Assembly (NCBI GenBank): GCA_027451305.1
Contig: DAIDJQ010000157.1
Coordinates: 1 to 21,096 of the forward strand
Length of the DNA stretch: 21,096 bases
Direction of reading: 5' to 3'
Source of the DNA: Cellulomonas sp.
GTDB taxonomy: Bacteria; Actinomycetota; Actinomycetes; Actinomycetales; Cellulomonadaceae
Position 1 is the stretch's first letter. Each line of letters begins with the position of its first letter. The notes under the pieces are model-generated. The model was not told where the DNA came from and did not search any database. It was given only the letters and a program-made list of their open reading frames with translations. The position numbers and the translations under genes are program-made. Shown piece after piece: positions 1 to 7,949 of the stretch.

Positions 1-1035
1 CACCACCAGCGACCGGCGGCTCAGCCGGGTGCGGACCTGCGCGACGAGCCCGGGCCAGTCGGCCTCCACCAGCGCCGGCTCGATGCCGGCCAGCGAGTCG
101 GCGACGGCCGGCAGCACGCGCGTGCCGGTCCGGCCGGCGGCGCTCGCGCGGACCCGACGGTCCCATGCGAGCAGCTCCCCCCGGTCGCCGGCGCGGGAGG
201 CAAGCGCCGTCAGCAGCAGTGCCGCCTCGATCGACGCGTCCAGCCGCGGCGCGTCGAGGACCCGCACGGCGCTGGTCCGTGAGGTGTCGACGACCACGAG
301 CACCCGCCGGTCCCGTTCGGGCCGCCACGTGCGCACCACCACGTCCGCTCGACGCGCGCTGGCCCGCCAGTCGATGGAGCGCACGTCGTCGCCCACCACG
401 TACGCCCGCAGCGAGTCGAACTCCGTGCCGGCGCCCCGGACCTGGACCGCAGCCCGCCCGTCGAGCTCCCGCAGGCGCGCCAACCGGCTCGGCAGGTGCC
501 GCCGCGACGCGAACTCCGGCAGCACACGGAGACGGCCGGCCACAGGCAACGACGACTGCCGGCCGGCGAGCCCGAGAGGCCCCACCGTGCGGACCGTGAC
601 GGCGTCCGCGGCCAGGTCGCCGCGGCGGGTCGGCAGCAACGGCGTGACGACCCGGACGGCCTCGCCGGGCGCGAGGTCGACGGTGTGCCGCACCGAGCGG
701 CGACCCAGGGCAGCGGGCGTCCCGGAAGGGACCGGGTCGGCCCCGGGCGCCGGCAGCAGCGACGGCGGCCAGGCGTCCCGCACCAGCCCGCGCAGCCGTC
801 GGCGGTCCAGGTTGGTCACCGTCACGACGGAGGCTGTCGGCTCGCAGCGGCGCACCGAGGCGGGGACCGATCGTGACAGGGCGAGGCGACGCGGCGAGGC
901 CGCCAGTCCGGCGTCCACGGCGCACAGCACCGCGACCAGGACCACCCACACCAGCACGGTCCCGGGGACGGGCGCCAGCAGCACCGGAACAGCTCCCAGC
1001 GCTGTCAGCGCGACCGCGCGCCAGGTGATCGTCAC
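1..1035 (-). CDS. DUF58 domain protein (3' end outside window)
   Basis: The first 345 residues are visible, read on the minus strand from a GTG at 1035; the frame stays open to the left edge, so the C-terminus (roughly 90 residues by usual family length) is missing. The N-terminus holds two hydrophobic stretches (about residues 6-22 and 26-44), the usual membrane hairpin. The diagnostic DUF58 block is clear: [20 protein letters not shown] at 205-224, then a von Willebrand A-like strand [12 protein letters not shown] (244-255) with a MIDAS-like D250-x-S252-x-T254. DUF58 proteins are standard partners of MoxR ATPases; their biochemical role is poorly defined. The start lies 10 nt after the moxR stop, and a GAGG that includes bases of that stop supplies the ribosome binding site. 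Last gene of the visible operon. Family call is firm; function is not. Confidence 0.93.
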   Translation of the reverse strand, partial: MTITWRAVALTALGAVPVLLAPVPGTVLVWVVLVAVLCAVDAGLAASPRRLALSRSVPASVRRCEPTASVVTVTNLDRRRLRGLVRDAWPPSLLPAPGADPVPSGTPAALGRRSVRHTVDLAPGEAVRVVTPLLPTRRGDLAADAVTVRTVGPLGLAGRQSSLPVAGRLRVLPEFASRRHLPSRLARLRELDGRAAVQVRGAGTEFDSLRAYVVGDDVRSIDWRASARRADVVVRTWRPERDRRVLVVVDTSRTSAVRVLDAPRLDASIEAALLLTALASRAGDRGELLAWDRRVRASAAGRTGTRVLPAVADSLAGIEPALVEADWPGLVAQVRTRLSRRSLVV

Positions 1036-1045
1036 GCGGGCCGCC

Positions 1046-2227
1046 TCAGCGCGGGACCGGCACCGAGGCGAGCACGGTGTCCAGCACCGACTCGGCCGTG
1101 ACGCCCTCGAGCTCGGCCTCGGCGCGCAGCTGCACGCGGTGCCGCAGCGTGGGGTGCGCCAGCGCCTTGACGTCGTCCGGCGTGACGTACGGTCGGCCGC
1201 TGAGCCAGGCCCACGCTCGCGACGTCGCCAGCAGCGCCGTCGCTCCGCGTGGCGACACGCCGAGCGACAAGGAGGGCGACTCGCGGGTGGACCGGCACAG
1301 GTCGACCACGTACCCGAGCACCTCCCGGGCCACCTGCACCTGGGCGACCTGGGCCCGTGCCGCTGCGAGCTCGCGGGCGCCGGCGACAGGGCGCAGCCCG
1401 GCGGCTGCCAGGTCCCGCGGGTCGAACCCGCCGGCGTGGCGGGCGAGCACCTGCACCTCGTCGGCGCGCTCCGGCAGCGGCAGCAGCAGCTTGAGCAGGA
1501 AGCGGTCCAGCTGTGCCTCGGGCAGCGGGTACGTCCCCTCGTACTCCACCGGGTTCTGGGTGGCGATCACGACGAACGGGTCCGGCAGCCGCCGCGCGGC
1601 GCCGTCCACCGAGACCTGGCGCTCCTCCATCGCCTCGAGCAGCGAGGCCTGGGTCTTCGGCGGGGTGCGGTTGATCTCGTCCGCCAGCAGGAGGTTGGTG
1701 AACACCGGACCCTCGCGGAACGAGAACTCCGCGGTGCGGGCGTCGTAGACGAGCGATCCGGTCACGTCTCCCGGCATCAGGTCCGGGGTGAACTGCACCC
1801 GCTTGGTGTCCAGCGCGAGGGCGGCGGACAGGCTGCGCACCAGCAGGGTCTTGGCGACCCCCGGGACGCCCTCGAGCAGCACGTGCCCTCGGCACAGCAG
1901 CGCGATGACCAGGCCGGTCACGGCCGCGTCCTGACCCACGACGGCCTTGGCGACCTCGGCGCGCACCTCGGCCAGCGTCCTGCGGAGACCGTCCGAGGGG
2001 TCGGCGACCGGGGCGGCAGCCGCCGCGGGTGCGACGTACGGCCCGACGCCGTACGGGCCGGCGGCGCCGGACCCGGGCGGGTACGGCGCGCCGGGGTACG
2101 GGCCGACCGGCGCTGCTGCGTGCTGGCCGGCGCCGGGCCGCGGGCTGCCCAACTCCGGCGGCGTCGGCGCGCTCGGGTAGGGACCCGTCGGCGGTGGGAC
2201 GGGGGACGGGGGCAGGACGTCGCTCAC
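1046..2227 (-). CDS. moxR: MoxR-family AAA+ ATPase
   Basis: A 393-residue AAA+ protein of the MoxR family, ATP-driven chaperone-like enzymes that work with von Willebrand A-domain partners. Visible motifs: Walker A GVPGVAKT (residues 120-127), Walker [10 protein letters not shown] (179-187), and a sensor-1-like VIATQNP near 219-225, followed by the C-terminal lid domain with SPRG. The first ~80 residues are a proline/tyrosine/glycine-rich low-complexity extension with repeated GPYP-type units; typical MoxR proteins lack it, and it echoes the PPAYG repeats of the first protein in the operon. The GTG start at 2227 is supported by a 4-bp GTGA overlap with the preceding DUF4350 gene. Neighbours DUF4350, DUF4129 and DUF58 form the classic actinobacterial MoxR module (compare the Rv3691-Rv3693 region of Mycobacterium tuberculosis). 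Confidence 0.95.
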   Translation of the reverse strand: MSDVLPPSPVPPPTGPYPSAPTPPELGSPRPGAGQHAAAPVGPYPGAPYPPGSGAAGPYGVGPYVAPAAAAAPVADPSDGLRRTLAEVRAEVAKAVVGQDAAVTGLVIALLCRGHVLLEGVPGVAKTLLVRSLSAALALDTKRVQFTPDLMPGDVTGSLVYDARTAEFSFREGPVFTNLLLADEINRTPPKTQASLLEAMEERQVSVDGAARRLPDPFVVIATQNPVEYEGTYPLPEAQLDRFLLKLLLPLPERADEVQVLARHAGGFDPRDLAAAGLRPVAGARELAAARAQVAQVQVAREVLGYVVDLCRSTRESPSLSLGVSPRGATALLATSRAWAWLSGRPYVTPDDVKALAHPTLRHRVQLRAEAELEGVTAESVLDTVLASVPVPR

Positions 2228-3426
2228 GATCGGTGAACCTCGCTCTCCAGGTGGTCGAGCTCTCGAGCCAGTGCGGCCAGCCCGTTGTCGTCATGGGGTG
2301 ACGGTCCGTACAGCAGACGGTCCACGTCCACCGCCGGTCGCCCGGTGGCGTGACAGATCGCGGCGACCGTCGCCGGCCTGTCCGCCGAGCGCGGCAGGCC
2401 GAGCCGGGCGACCGACCGGGATGCGGCACCGGCGCGCAGCGCGGCCGCAGCGTGCGCGTGCGCCCGCGCGCGCCGGTACAGCCGTCCCCGCCCTCGGGTC
2501 GTCTCCCCGGCGCGGACCACCACCGGCAGCCGTTCGCTCACCACCGGGCCGAGCCGGCGCCCGCGCCACAGCGCCGCGGCGCCCGCGACGGCGACGGCGA
2601 GCAGCCCGAGCATCACGAGCCACGGCGGCATCAGGTCCAGCAGCGACGTCCCGCCGCCGGTGCTCCGGTCGATCCCGAGGTCGTCCGCGGACGGCAGGTA
2701 CCAGACCAGGTCGGGGTGCACCCCCAGCAGCCGGATCGCCAGAGCGGCGTCGCCCTGGTCGGCGAGGGAGCGGTTCGTCAACGGGCCGGCGTCGGTCAGC
2801 ACGCTGACCCGTCGCGGCCCGGGGATCACGGCCAGTGCGCCGCCGTCCCCGGCCGCTGAACCTGTCTCGGGGAAGCAGACGGTCACTCCGGGACGGGTGG
2901 CGCGAAGCGCCCCGGCGGCGGAGATGGTGCCGGCGGCGATCGCGTCCGCGTCGTCGCACTGCGCCGTGCGCACGTCCGCCGTCGACCCGCCGAACGACGG
3001 GGTGACGCCCGGGGCGAGGGCAGCCAGTGCGTCCGGGGTCTCGACCAGGACGAGGTCGGCCGGCGTCCGCCCGATGCGGGCCACGATGTCGGGGGTCAGG
3101 TAGAGGTCGCCGAGCACCAGCAGGGTGCTCCCGGCACCTGCGGCCCTCTCGGCCGCCGCGATCGTGCGCACGTAGTGCACGCGGACGCCGTGGCGCTGCA
3201 GGATCTGAGCCAGCGCGCGCGCACCGACGTCCGCGGGGTTGTCGGGGGCGAGCGGTGCCGTGGAGGTCCGCGGAGCCGGCAGCACCGCCAGCAGCCCACC
3301 GACGAGGAGCACGCCCAGCACGGCCAGGGGGCCGCGGGCACGTCGCCAGCGTCGGGTCGCGCGACCCCGCGCGGTGGTGCCGTCGCCGGTGGTCGGGCGT
3401 CGGTGAACGGAGACGGTCGTCGTCAC
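2224..3426 (-). CDS. DUF4350 domain membrane protein
   Basis: A 400-residue protein with a basic N-terminus, one transmembrane segment at about 33-50, an extracytoplasmic-looking domain, a second transmembrane segment at about 267-287 and a basic cytoplasmic tail. The region after the first membrane span ([20 protein letters not shown], 61-80, through VLGDLYLTP and LVLVETPD) matches the DUF4350 type: a Rossmann-like domain seen in proteins encoded between DUF4129 and MoxR genes in actinobacteria. No catalytic residues can be assigned. It overlaps the upstream DUF4129 gene by 4 bp (GTGA at 3423-3426) and the downstream moxR gene by 4 bp (2224-2227), so translational coupling through the operon is likely. 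The family is recognised from domain layout and context; its biochemical role is unknown. Confidence 0.88.
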   Translation of the reverse strand: MTTTVSVHRRPTTGDGTTARGRATRRWRRARGPLAVLGVLLVGGLLAVLPAPRTSTAPLAPDNPADVGARALAQILQRHGVRVHYVRTIAAAERAAGAGSTLLVLGDLYLTPDIVARIGRTPADLVLVETPDALAALAPGVTPSFGGSTADVRTAQCDDADAIAAGTISAAGALRATRPGVTVCFPETGSAAGDGGALAVIPGPRRVSVLTDAGPLTNRSLADQGDAALAIRLLGVHPDLVWYLPSADDLGIDRSTGGGTSLLDLMPPWLVMLGLLAVAVAGAAALWRGRRLGPVVSERLPVVVRAGETTRGRGRLYRRARAHAHAAAALRAGAASRSVARLGLPRSADRPATVAAICHATGRPAVDVDRLLYGPSPHDDNGLAALARELDHLESEVHRS

Positions 3427-4103
3427 GGCGCGACCTCCGCGGCGGTGCGGTCGTGCGTCGCCCGTCGTGCCGCACGTACCGCCTCGTCGACGGCCCGCAG
3501 CCCGTCGTCGTCGGCGCGTGCGGCCACCCGCCCGCCGTAGACCACGTCGTCGAAGAGCCTCCCGGCGCGCAGGAGGTCCGCCGCCACCTCAGGCAGCAGA
3601 CGACCGGCGTCACGGGCCGCCTCGTCGGCGGTGCGACCCGGGCGCTCGTCGAGCACGGCGCGGTCCTCGAGGTCACGGACAACTGCCCGGAAGCGCTCCG
3701 CGACCGCGGTGGAGAAGTCGCCGAGGGCCGCGGCGGCGTCGGCGGCGGCCCGCAGCTGCTGGGGTGTGCGCCGGTCGGTCGAGACCAGCACCGGCTCGGT
3801 CCGGCTCCGCCGGGAGCGGCGCACGGGACCGGCCACCCAGAGCGCCAGGAGCACCACCAGGACCACCACGCCGGCCGCTACCAGGAGCGCGCCGCGCGGC
3901 GGGAGTGCCGCACCGTGCAGCCCGTCGAACAGGTGGCGCAACCACGTGAGCAGCCGGGACAGCAGGCTCTCCTGCTGGTGGTAGACGGGGTCGAGCAGCT
4001 CGTCCTGGGCCCATCGGCGCGCGGTGGGCCCGTCAGGACGCACCGGAGGCTCGGTCGCGGTGACCAGGGTGGCCACCGCGGCGAGCACGGGGAGCTGCGT
4101 CAC
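3423..4103 (-). CDS. DUF4129 domain membrane protein
   Basis: A 226-residue protein. The frame is open upstream, but the real start is the GTG at 4103: it overlaps the stop of the membrane-protein gene by 4 bp (GTGA, 4100-4103), and the residues upstream read as an arginine/glycine-rich shadow frame. The N-terminus has a short hydrophobic stretch (residues 4-16, possibly a cleaved signal) and a clear transmembrane helix at about 71-92. The cytoplasmic part (about 112-215) carries the DUF4129 pattern: an alanine-rich helix, then AVAERFRAVVRDLEDRAVLD and RTADEAARDAGRLLPEVA, ending in FDDVVYGG. DUF4129 domains occur in MoxR-linked loci and at the C-terminus of some transglutaminase-like proteins. 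Role unknown; by context it belongs to the MoxR/DUF58 envelope module. Confidence 0.88.
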   Translation of the reverse strand: MTQLPVLAAVATLVTATEPPVRPDGPTARRWAQDELLDPVYHQQESLLSRLLTWLRHLFDGLHGAALPPRGALLVAAGVVVLVVLLALWVAGPVRRSRRSRTEPVLVSTDRRTPQQLRAAADAAAALGDFSTAVAERFRAVVRDLEDRAVLDERPGRTADEAARDAGRLLPEVAADLLRAGRLFDDVVYGGRVAARADDDGLRAVDEAVRAARRATHDRTAAEVAP

Positions 4104-5332
4104 GCCGGGGCGTCGGCCGTGGCCGCGCGGGCCAGCTCGACGTCCAGGGCCTCCCTGCGCATCCGCACGTCGATGTAGAGCAGGGAGACCACCGCGGCCG
4201 TGTACGTGGTCGCCGCCGTCAGCGTGATCACCTTGCCGACCGACGTGATCACCACGGCCCAGAAGGACGTCACGCCGCCCGTGGCCGCCTCCGCGACGAG
4301 CGTGAAGGGCACGGTGATGATCTGGGTCAGGACGGAGACCAGCACCGCCACAAGCAGCGAGATGCCGAAGAGCCGCCAGAAGCTGCCCCGCGTCAGGCGC
4401 CACGCCCGGCCGACGGTGCGCCAGAACGGCTTGCCCTCGAGCATCAGCGCCGGTGTCACCAGCAGGGTGCGCGTGTTCACCCAGACCGCCCCGACGACGA
4501 TCGCGAGCGTGCCGACGACGGCTCCGAACGCCAGCCAGCCCCACTGCTGACGGGCACCGGCCCAGACGAGGAGGCCGACCATGCCGCCGCTGACGAGGGC
4601 GACCGCCGCCGACATCAGGAGAGTGAAGCCGATGACCCACCACACCCGCCAGGAGCGCGCCACCTCGCCGACGGCCGCCCTGCGGCCGAGGACGGATCGG
4701 CTGACGGAGATCACGAGGAGCCCGTCGAGGATCGTCGTGGCGAGCGCCGTGACCGGGACTGCGGCGATGCTGGCGAACGCCGTGCCCAGCTGGTCGGAGA
4801 GCGCCCCGAGATCCGTGGTGCTCGCGTTCGGGAGCTGCGACAGGCGACCGGTCAGGGTGCTCAGCGGCCCGGAGATCAGGCCGCCGAGGTAGGCGGTGAG
4901 GATGGCGGACAGGACCACGCCGACGGTCACGACGACGGCGGAGAGCCCGAACATCACGGCCGGGTTGGCGCGGATCGCCCGGACGCCGCCGTCGAGCAGC
5001 TCGCCGAGGCTGAGCGGGCGCAGCGGGATGATGCCCGGCTGCAGGGCGGGGGGACGCCACGCGCCGCCCGCCGGCGGACCGTAAGGTGTCGGGCCCCAGC
5101 CCGACTGGCCGTACGCGGGTGGTTGCTGGCCGTAGGCGGGTGGCTGCTGGCCGTACGCGGGTGGTTGCTGGCCGTACGCGGGTGGCTGCTGGCCGTACGC
5201 GGGTGGCTGCTGGCCGTACGCCGGCGGCTGGCCCGCGGGCACCCAGCTGTCCGGCCGGTCGTCGGACGGTGCGCCGCTCGGTGTGCCGGGAGCCGTCCAG
5301 CCCGCCGGGCGCGGGTCCTGCGGTTCGGTCAT
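4100..5332 (-). CDS. Multi-pass membrane protein with N-terminal QPPAYGQ repeats
   Basis: A 410-residue protein, first gene of the minus-strand operon. Residues 1-34 are polar; 35-76 are six perfect heptads QPPAYGQ; a Gly/Pro linker runs to about 100. After LRPLSLGELLDGGVRAIRAN (104-123) come about six hydrophobic segments (roughly 126-150, 190-215, 230-262, 268-290, 315-345, 355-385). The LSLGELLDG...R.NP entry motif and the polytopic layout resemble the 'glycerophosphoryl diester phosphodiesterase membrane domain' family that often precedes DUF4129 genes in actinobacteria; no phosphodiesterase catalytic domain is present, so that name would mislead as a function. The ATG at 5332 has an AGGGGAG about 10 nt upstream. 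A tyrosine/proline-rich cytoplasmic tail of this kind could mediate protein contacts or clustering (inference). Family assignment is moderate. Confidence 0.82.
   Translation of the reverse strand: MTEPQDPRPAGWTAPGTPSGAPSDDRPDSWVPAGQPPAYGQQPPAYGQQPPAYGQQPPAYGQQPPAYGQQPPAYGQSGWGPTPYGPPAGGAWRPPALQPGIIPLRPLSLGELLDGGVRAIRANPAVMFGLSAVVVTVGVVLSAILTAYLGGLISGPLSTLTGRLSQLPNASTTDLGALSDQLGTAFASIAAVPVTALATTILDGLLVISVSRSVLGRRAAVGEVARSWRVWWVIGFTLLMSAAVALVSGGMVGLLVWAGARQQWGWLAFGAVVGTLAIVVGAVWVNTRTLLVTPALMLEGKPFWRTVGRAWRLTRGSFWRLFGISLLVAVLVSVLTQIITVPFTLVAEAATGGVTSFWAVVITSVGKVITLTAATTYTAAVVSLLYIDVRMRREALDVELARAATADAPA
5105..5230. repeat. Six tandem 21-bp repeats inside the membrane-protein gene
   Basis: Six head-to-tail 21-bp units at 5105-5125, 5126-5146, 5147-5167, 5168-5188, 5189-5209 and 5210-5230, each beginning ctggccgta and encoding QPPAYGQ on the minus strand. 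Copies differ only at a few, mostly third-codon, positions: unit 2 has taggcg for tacgcg, units 1 and 3 have ggttg where others have ggctg, and the last copy is the most diverged. All indels of one unit keep the frame, so copy number could vary between strains without breaking the gene. Confidence 0.95.
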
Positions 5333-5557
5333 GACGCTGCGGCTCCCCTGGTGACGGCGCCGGTGACGACGCTGCTGGTCGATGGTGCGGCCCGCGACAA
5401 CCGGCTCAGCACAGGCCGGCTGCCGAGCGGTCCGCGCCGACGCCTCATCGTGCCACGGGCCCCCGACGCGGTGGGCCGTCCCGGCGGGTGGTCCGCGACG
5501 GTGCCGCCGCTTCGTGGGGCACCGGGTCGGAGCAGGTCAGGTGCGACAATGACGGAC
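5333..5557. promoter_or_regulatory. Divergent intergenic region between the MoxR-module operon and mtrA
   Basis: About 225 bp without a convincing gene separate the minus-strand operon from mtrA. On the plus side a hexamer GACAAT (5545-5550) keeps four of the six TATAAT positions, lies 7 nt before the mtrA ATG at 5558 and is the best -10 element; no good -35 is seen. On the minus side only a Shine-Dalgarno-like AGGGGAG is obvious. No MtrA-type operator repeat was recognised by eye. Confidence 0.5.
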
Positions 5558-6241
5558 ATGAGGGGACGGGTCCTGGTGGTCGACGACGACACCGCGCTGG
5601 CCGAGATGATCGGCATCGTGCTGCGGTCCGAGGGGTTCGAGCCGGCGTTCTGCGAGGACGGCGACGAGGCGCTCGGCACCTTCCGCGCGACGCAGCCCGA
5701 TCTCGTCCTCCTCGACCTCATGCTCCCCGGCAGGGACGGCTACGAGGTGTGCCGGATGATCCGGGCCGAGTCGGGCGTGCCGATCGTGATGCTGACCGCC
5801 AAGAGCGACACCGTGGACGTGGTGCTGGGCCTGGAGGCCGGCGCCGACGACTACATCTCCAAGCCGTTCAAGCCCAAGGAGCTCGTCGCCCGCGTCCGGG
5901 CCCGCCTGCGCCGCAGCGACGAGCCCGCGCCGGAGCACCTGACGATCGGCGACCTCACCATCGACGTGCCCGGCCACCGGGTGGCCCGGGACGGCACGCC
6001 CATCTCCCTGACCCCGCTCGAGTTCGACCTGCTGGTGGCGCTGGCGCGCAAGCCGTGGCAGGTGTTCACCCGCGAGGTGCTGCTGGAGAAGGTGTGGGGC
6101 TACCACCATGCCGCGGACACCCGGCTGGTGAACGTCCACGTGCAGCGGCTGCGCTCCAAGATCGAGCACGACCCCGAGCGCCCCGAGATCGTGGTGACGG
6201 TCCGCGGCGTCGGCTACAAGGCGGGAGCTGGATCGTCGTGA
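5558..6241 (+). CDS. mtrA: MtrA, OmpR-family response regulator
   Basis: Response regulator of the MtrAB system that links envelope state with cell division and wall metabolism in actinobacteria. It has 227 residues. Receiver domain: acidic pocket VVDDD (D9-D11), phospho-acceptor D53 in LVLLDLMLPG (equivalent to D56 of M. tuberculosis MtrA), T80 in VMLTAK, K102 in the SKPFKPKEL block. The C-terminal winged helix starts at about 125 with LTIGDLTIDVPGH and carries ISLTPLEFDLLVALARKP, WGYHHAADTRLVNVHVQRLR and the closing VVTVRGVGYKAG. Conservation with mycobacterial and streptomycete MtrA is high throughout. Start: I prefer ATG 5558 because GACAAT sits 7 nt upstream and would give a leaderless mRNA; an in-frame ATG at 5549 with a weak AGG-type site would add MTD, a length that matches M. 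tuberculosis MtrA. mtrB follows after 19 nt. Confidence 0.97.
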   Translation: MRGRVLVVDDDTALAEMIGIVLRSEGFEPAFCEDGDEALGTFRATQPDLVLLDLMLPGRDGYEVCRMIRAESGVPIVMLTAKSDTVDVVLGLEAGADDYISKPFKPKELVARVRARLRRSDEPAPEHLTIGDLTIDVPGHRVARDGTPISLTPLEFDLLVALARKPWQVFTREVLLEKVWGYHHAADTRLVNVHVQRLRSKIEHDPERPEIVVTVRGVGYKAGAGSS

Positions 6242-6260
6242 CCCGGCCCGGGGGTGCACC

Positions 6261-7949
6261 GTGCCCCGGATGACGAGCATGTGGCGGCTGGTCCGGGCCC
6301 GGGGTGGCCGACGGATCCGGTCGGCACTGCGCTGGTGGCGCGGCTCCCTGCAGGTGCGGGTGCTGACGTCGACGTTGGCGATCGGGCTGGCGGCGCTCGC
6401 CCTGGTGTTCGCCTACGTGGGTCAGCGCACCGCGGACGGGCTGTTCCGGGCGCGGCTGCAGCAGGTGCTCCAGGAGAGCGCGCGCAGCACCCAGCAGGCG
6501 CAGGACACGTTCGACTCCGCCACCGCCACCACGGGGTCGGAGGTGCAGCAGCTGCTCTCCGACGTGACCGCCGCCCAGCACAACGCCGGGTCCGGCAGCC
6601 GCGAGGTGTACCTGCTGCGGGCGCCGGGCCAGGCGGTCTCCGTGCAGGCCGGTGCCACCGCCACCAACCCCGCCTACGTCGACCTGATCAGCGGCGACCT
6701 GAAGACGGCGACCGCGTCCGGCGGGCAGCACTGGCAGTCGATCGCGCTGCGCGACGGCGGCCGGGTCGAACCCGCCGTCGTCGTCGGCCAGCAGGTGACG
6801 GTTCCCGTGGTCGGCACCTACCAGCTGTTCTTCCTCTACCCGCTGCAGGCCGAGCAGGACCGGCTGGACTTCCTGCTGCGCACCCTCGGCTTCGGCGCCG
6901 GGGCGTTGGTGCTGCTGGTCGGCTCCACCACGTGGCTGGTCACGCGGCAGACCGTGCTGCCGGTCCGTCGCGCCGCGCAGGTGGCCGAGCGGCTCGCCAA
7001 CGGTCAGCTCACCGAGCGGATGACGGTCAAGGGGGAGGACGAGATGGCCACGCTCGCCCACTCGTTCAACGAGATGGCCGCCAGCCTCCAGGACCAGATC
7101 CGCCGCCTCGAGGAGCTGTCCACGCTGCAGCGCCGGTTCGTCTCCGACGTCTCGCACGAGCTGCGGACCCCGCTGACCACGGTCCGGATGGCCGGCGAGG
7201 TGATCCACGCGGCACGCCACGACTTCGAGCCGTCGGTGAAGCGGTCCGCCGAGCTGCTCTCCACGCAGCTGGACCGGTTCGAGGACCTGCTGGCCGACCT
7301 GCTCGAGATCAGCCGGTTCGACGCCGGTGCCGCCGTGCTGGACGCGGAGAGCCGGGACGTCCGGGACGTGGTGGTGCGCACGGTGGACGCCGCGGTCCCG
7401 CTGGCGGCGCGCAAGGGGTCGTGGGTCGCCGTGGAGCTGCCCGAGCAGCGGGTCGTCGCGGACATCGACCCGCGTCGGGTCGAGCGGGTGCTGCGCAACC
7501 TCGTGGTCAACGCGATCGAGCACGCGGACGGCACGCCGGTGGAGATCACGCTCGCCGCCGACCAGCACGCCGTGGCCGTGATCGTGCGGGACCACGGCGT
7601 GGGAATGACAGCGAACGAGGTGGAGCACGTGTTCGACCGGTTCTGGCGGGCGGACCCCGCCCGGGCGCGGACCACGGGGGGAACGGGCCTGGGTCTTGCG
7701 ATCTCGCTCGAGGACGCCCGGCTGCACGGCGGCTGGCTGGAGGCCTGGGGGCGGCCGGGTCGCGGTGCGTCGTTCCGGCTCACCGTGCCGCGGCGCGCGG
7801 GGATCCGGCTGCAGAGCTCGCCGCTGGACCTGGTGCCCGACGAGAGCACGGAGCCCGCCGTGGCGGCGGCTGCGACGAACCCGCGTTCCGACCCGGCCGC
7901 GCTGCCGGACTGGTCGGCCGCGGGCGAGCACGTGCAGGAGGTCCGATGA
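6261..7949 (+). CDS. mtrB: MtrB, sensor histidine kinase
   Basis: Membrane sensor kinase paired with MtrA; 562 residues. Transmembrane helix 1 at about 33-53 and helix 2 at about 207-227 enclose a ~150-residue extracytoplasmic sensor region rich in Gln/Ser/Ala. A HAMP domain follows (about 228-282, TVLPVRRAAQVAERLANGQL). Dimerisation/phospho-acceptor helix FVSDVSHELRTPLTTVRM puts the phosphorylated histidine at H299. ATPase domain: N-box LRNLVVNAIEHA (N417), G1 DHGVG (444-448), F-box VFDRFWRAD, G2 GGTGLGL (473-479). The C-terminal ~50 residues are an Ala/Pro/Ser-rich tail. Start GTG 6261 has a G-run about 6 nt upstream; ATG 6270 is an alternative with no clear ribosome site. The stop overlaps lpqB by ATGA, so kinase and lipoprotein are translationally coupled. 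Confidence 0.97.
   Translation: MPRMTSMWRLVRARGGRRIRSALRWWRGSLQVRVLTSTLAIGLAALALVFAYVGQRTADGLFRARLQQVLQESARSTQQAQDTFDSATATTGSEVQQLLSDVTAAQHNAGSGSREVYLLRAPGQAVSVQAGATATNPAYVDLISGDLKTATASGGQHWQSIALRDGGRVEPAVVVGQQVTVPVVGTYQLFFLYPLQAEQDRLDFLLRTLGFGAGALVLLVGSTTWLVTRQTVLPVRRAAQVAERLANGQLTERMTVKGEDEMATLAHSFNEMAASLQDQIRRLEELSTLQRRFVSDVSHELRTPLTTVRMAGEVIHAARHDFEPSVKRSAELLSTQLDRFEDLLADLLEISRFDAGAAVLDAESRDVRDVVVRTVDAAVPLAARKGSWVAVELPEQRVVADIDPRRVERVLRNLVVNAIEHADGTPVEITLAADQHAVAVIVRDHGVGMTANEVEHVFDRFWRADPARARTTGGTGLGLAISLEDARLHGGWLEAWGRPGRGASFRLTVPRRAGIRLQSSPLDLVPDESTEPAVAAAATNPRSDPAALPDWSAAGEHVQEVR

Noticed and set aside
29..2236. Very long plus-strand open frame over the DUF58 and moxR genes
   Set aside because: It reads as Arg/Ser/Ala/Gly-rich low-complexity protein antisense to two recognised families; long spurious frames are expected at this GC content.
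4104..5060. N-terminal extension of the DUF4129 frame
   Set aside because: It overlaps the membrane-protein gene in another frame and is Arg/Gly/His-rich; the GTGA junction at 4100-4103 gives a natural start.
5105..5230. CRISPR-like short repeats
   Set aside because: The 21-bp units are contiguous with no spacers and are in frame, encoding QPPAYGQ heptads.
6254..7940. Plus-strand open frame joined in front of lpqB, overlapping mtrB in another frame
   Set aside because: The lpqB start is fixed by the lipoprotein signal peptide and ATGA overlap at 7946; the upstream part is an Arg/Gly/Ala shadow of mtrB.
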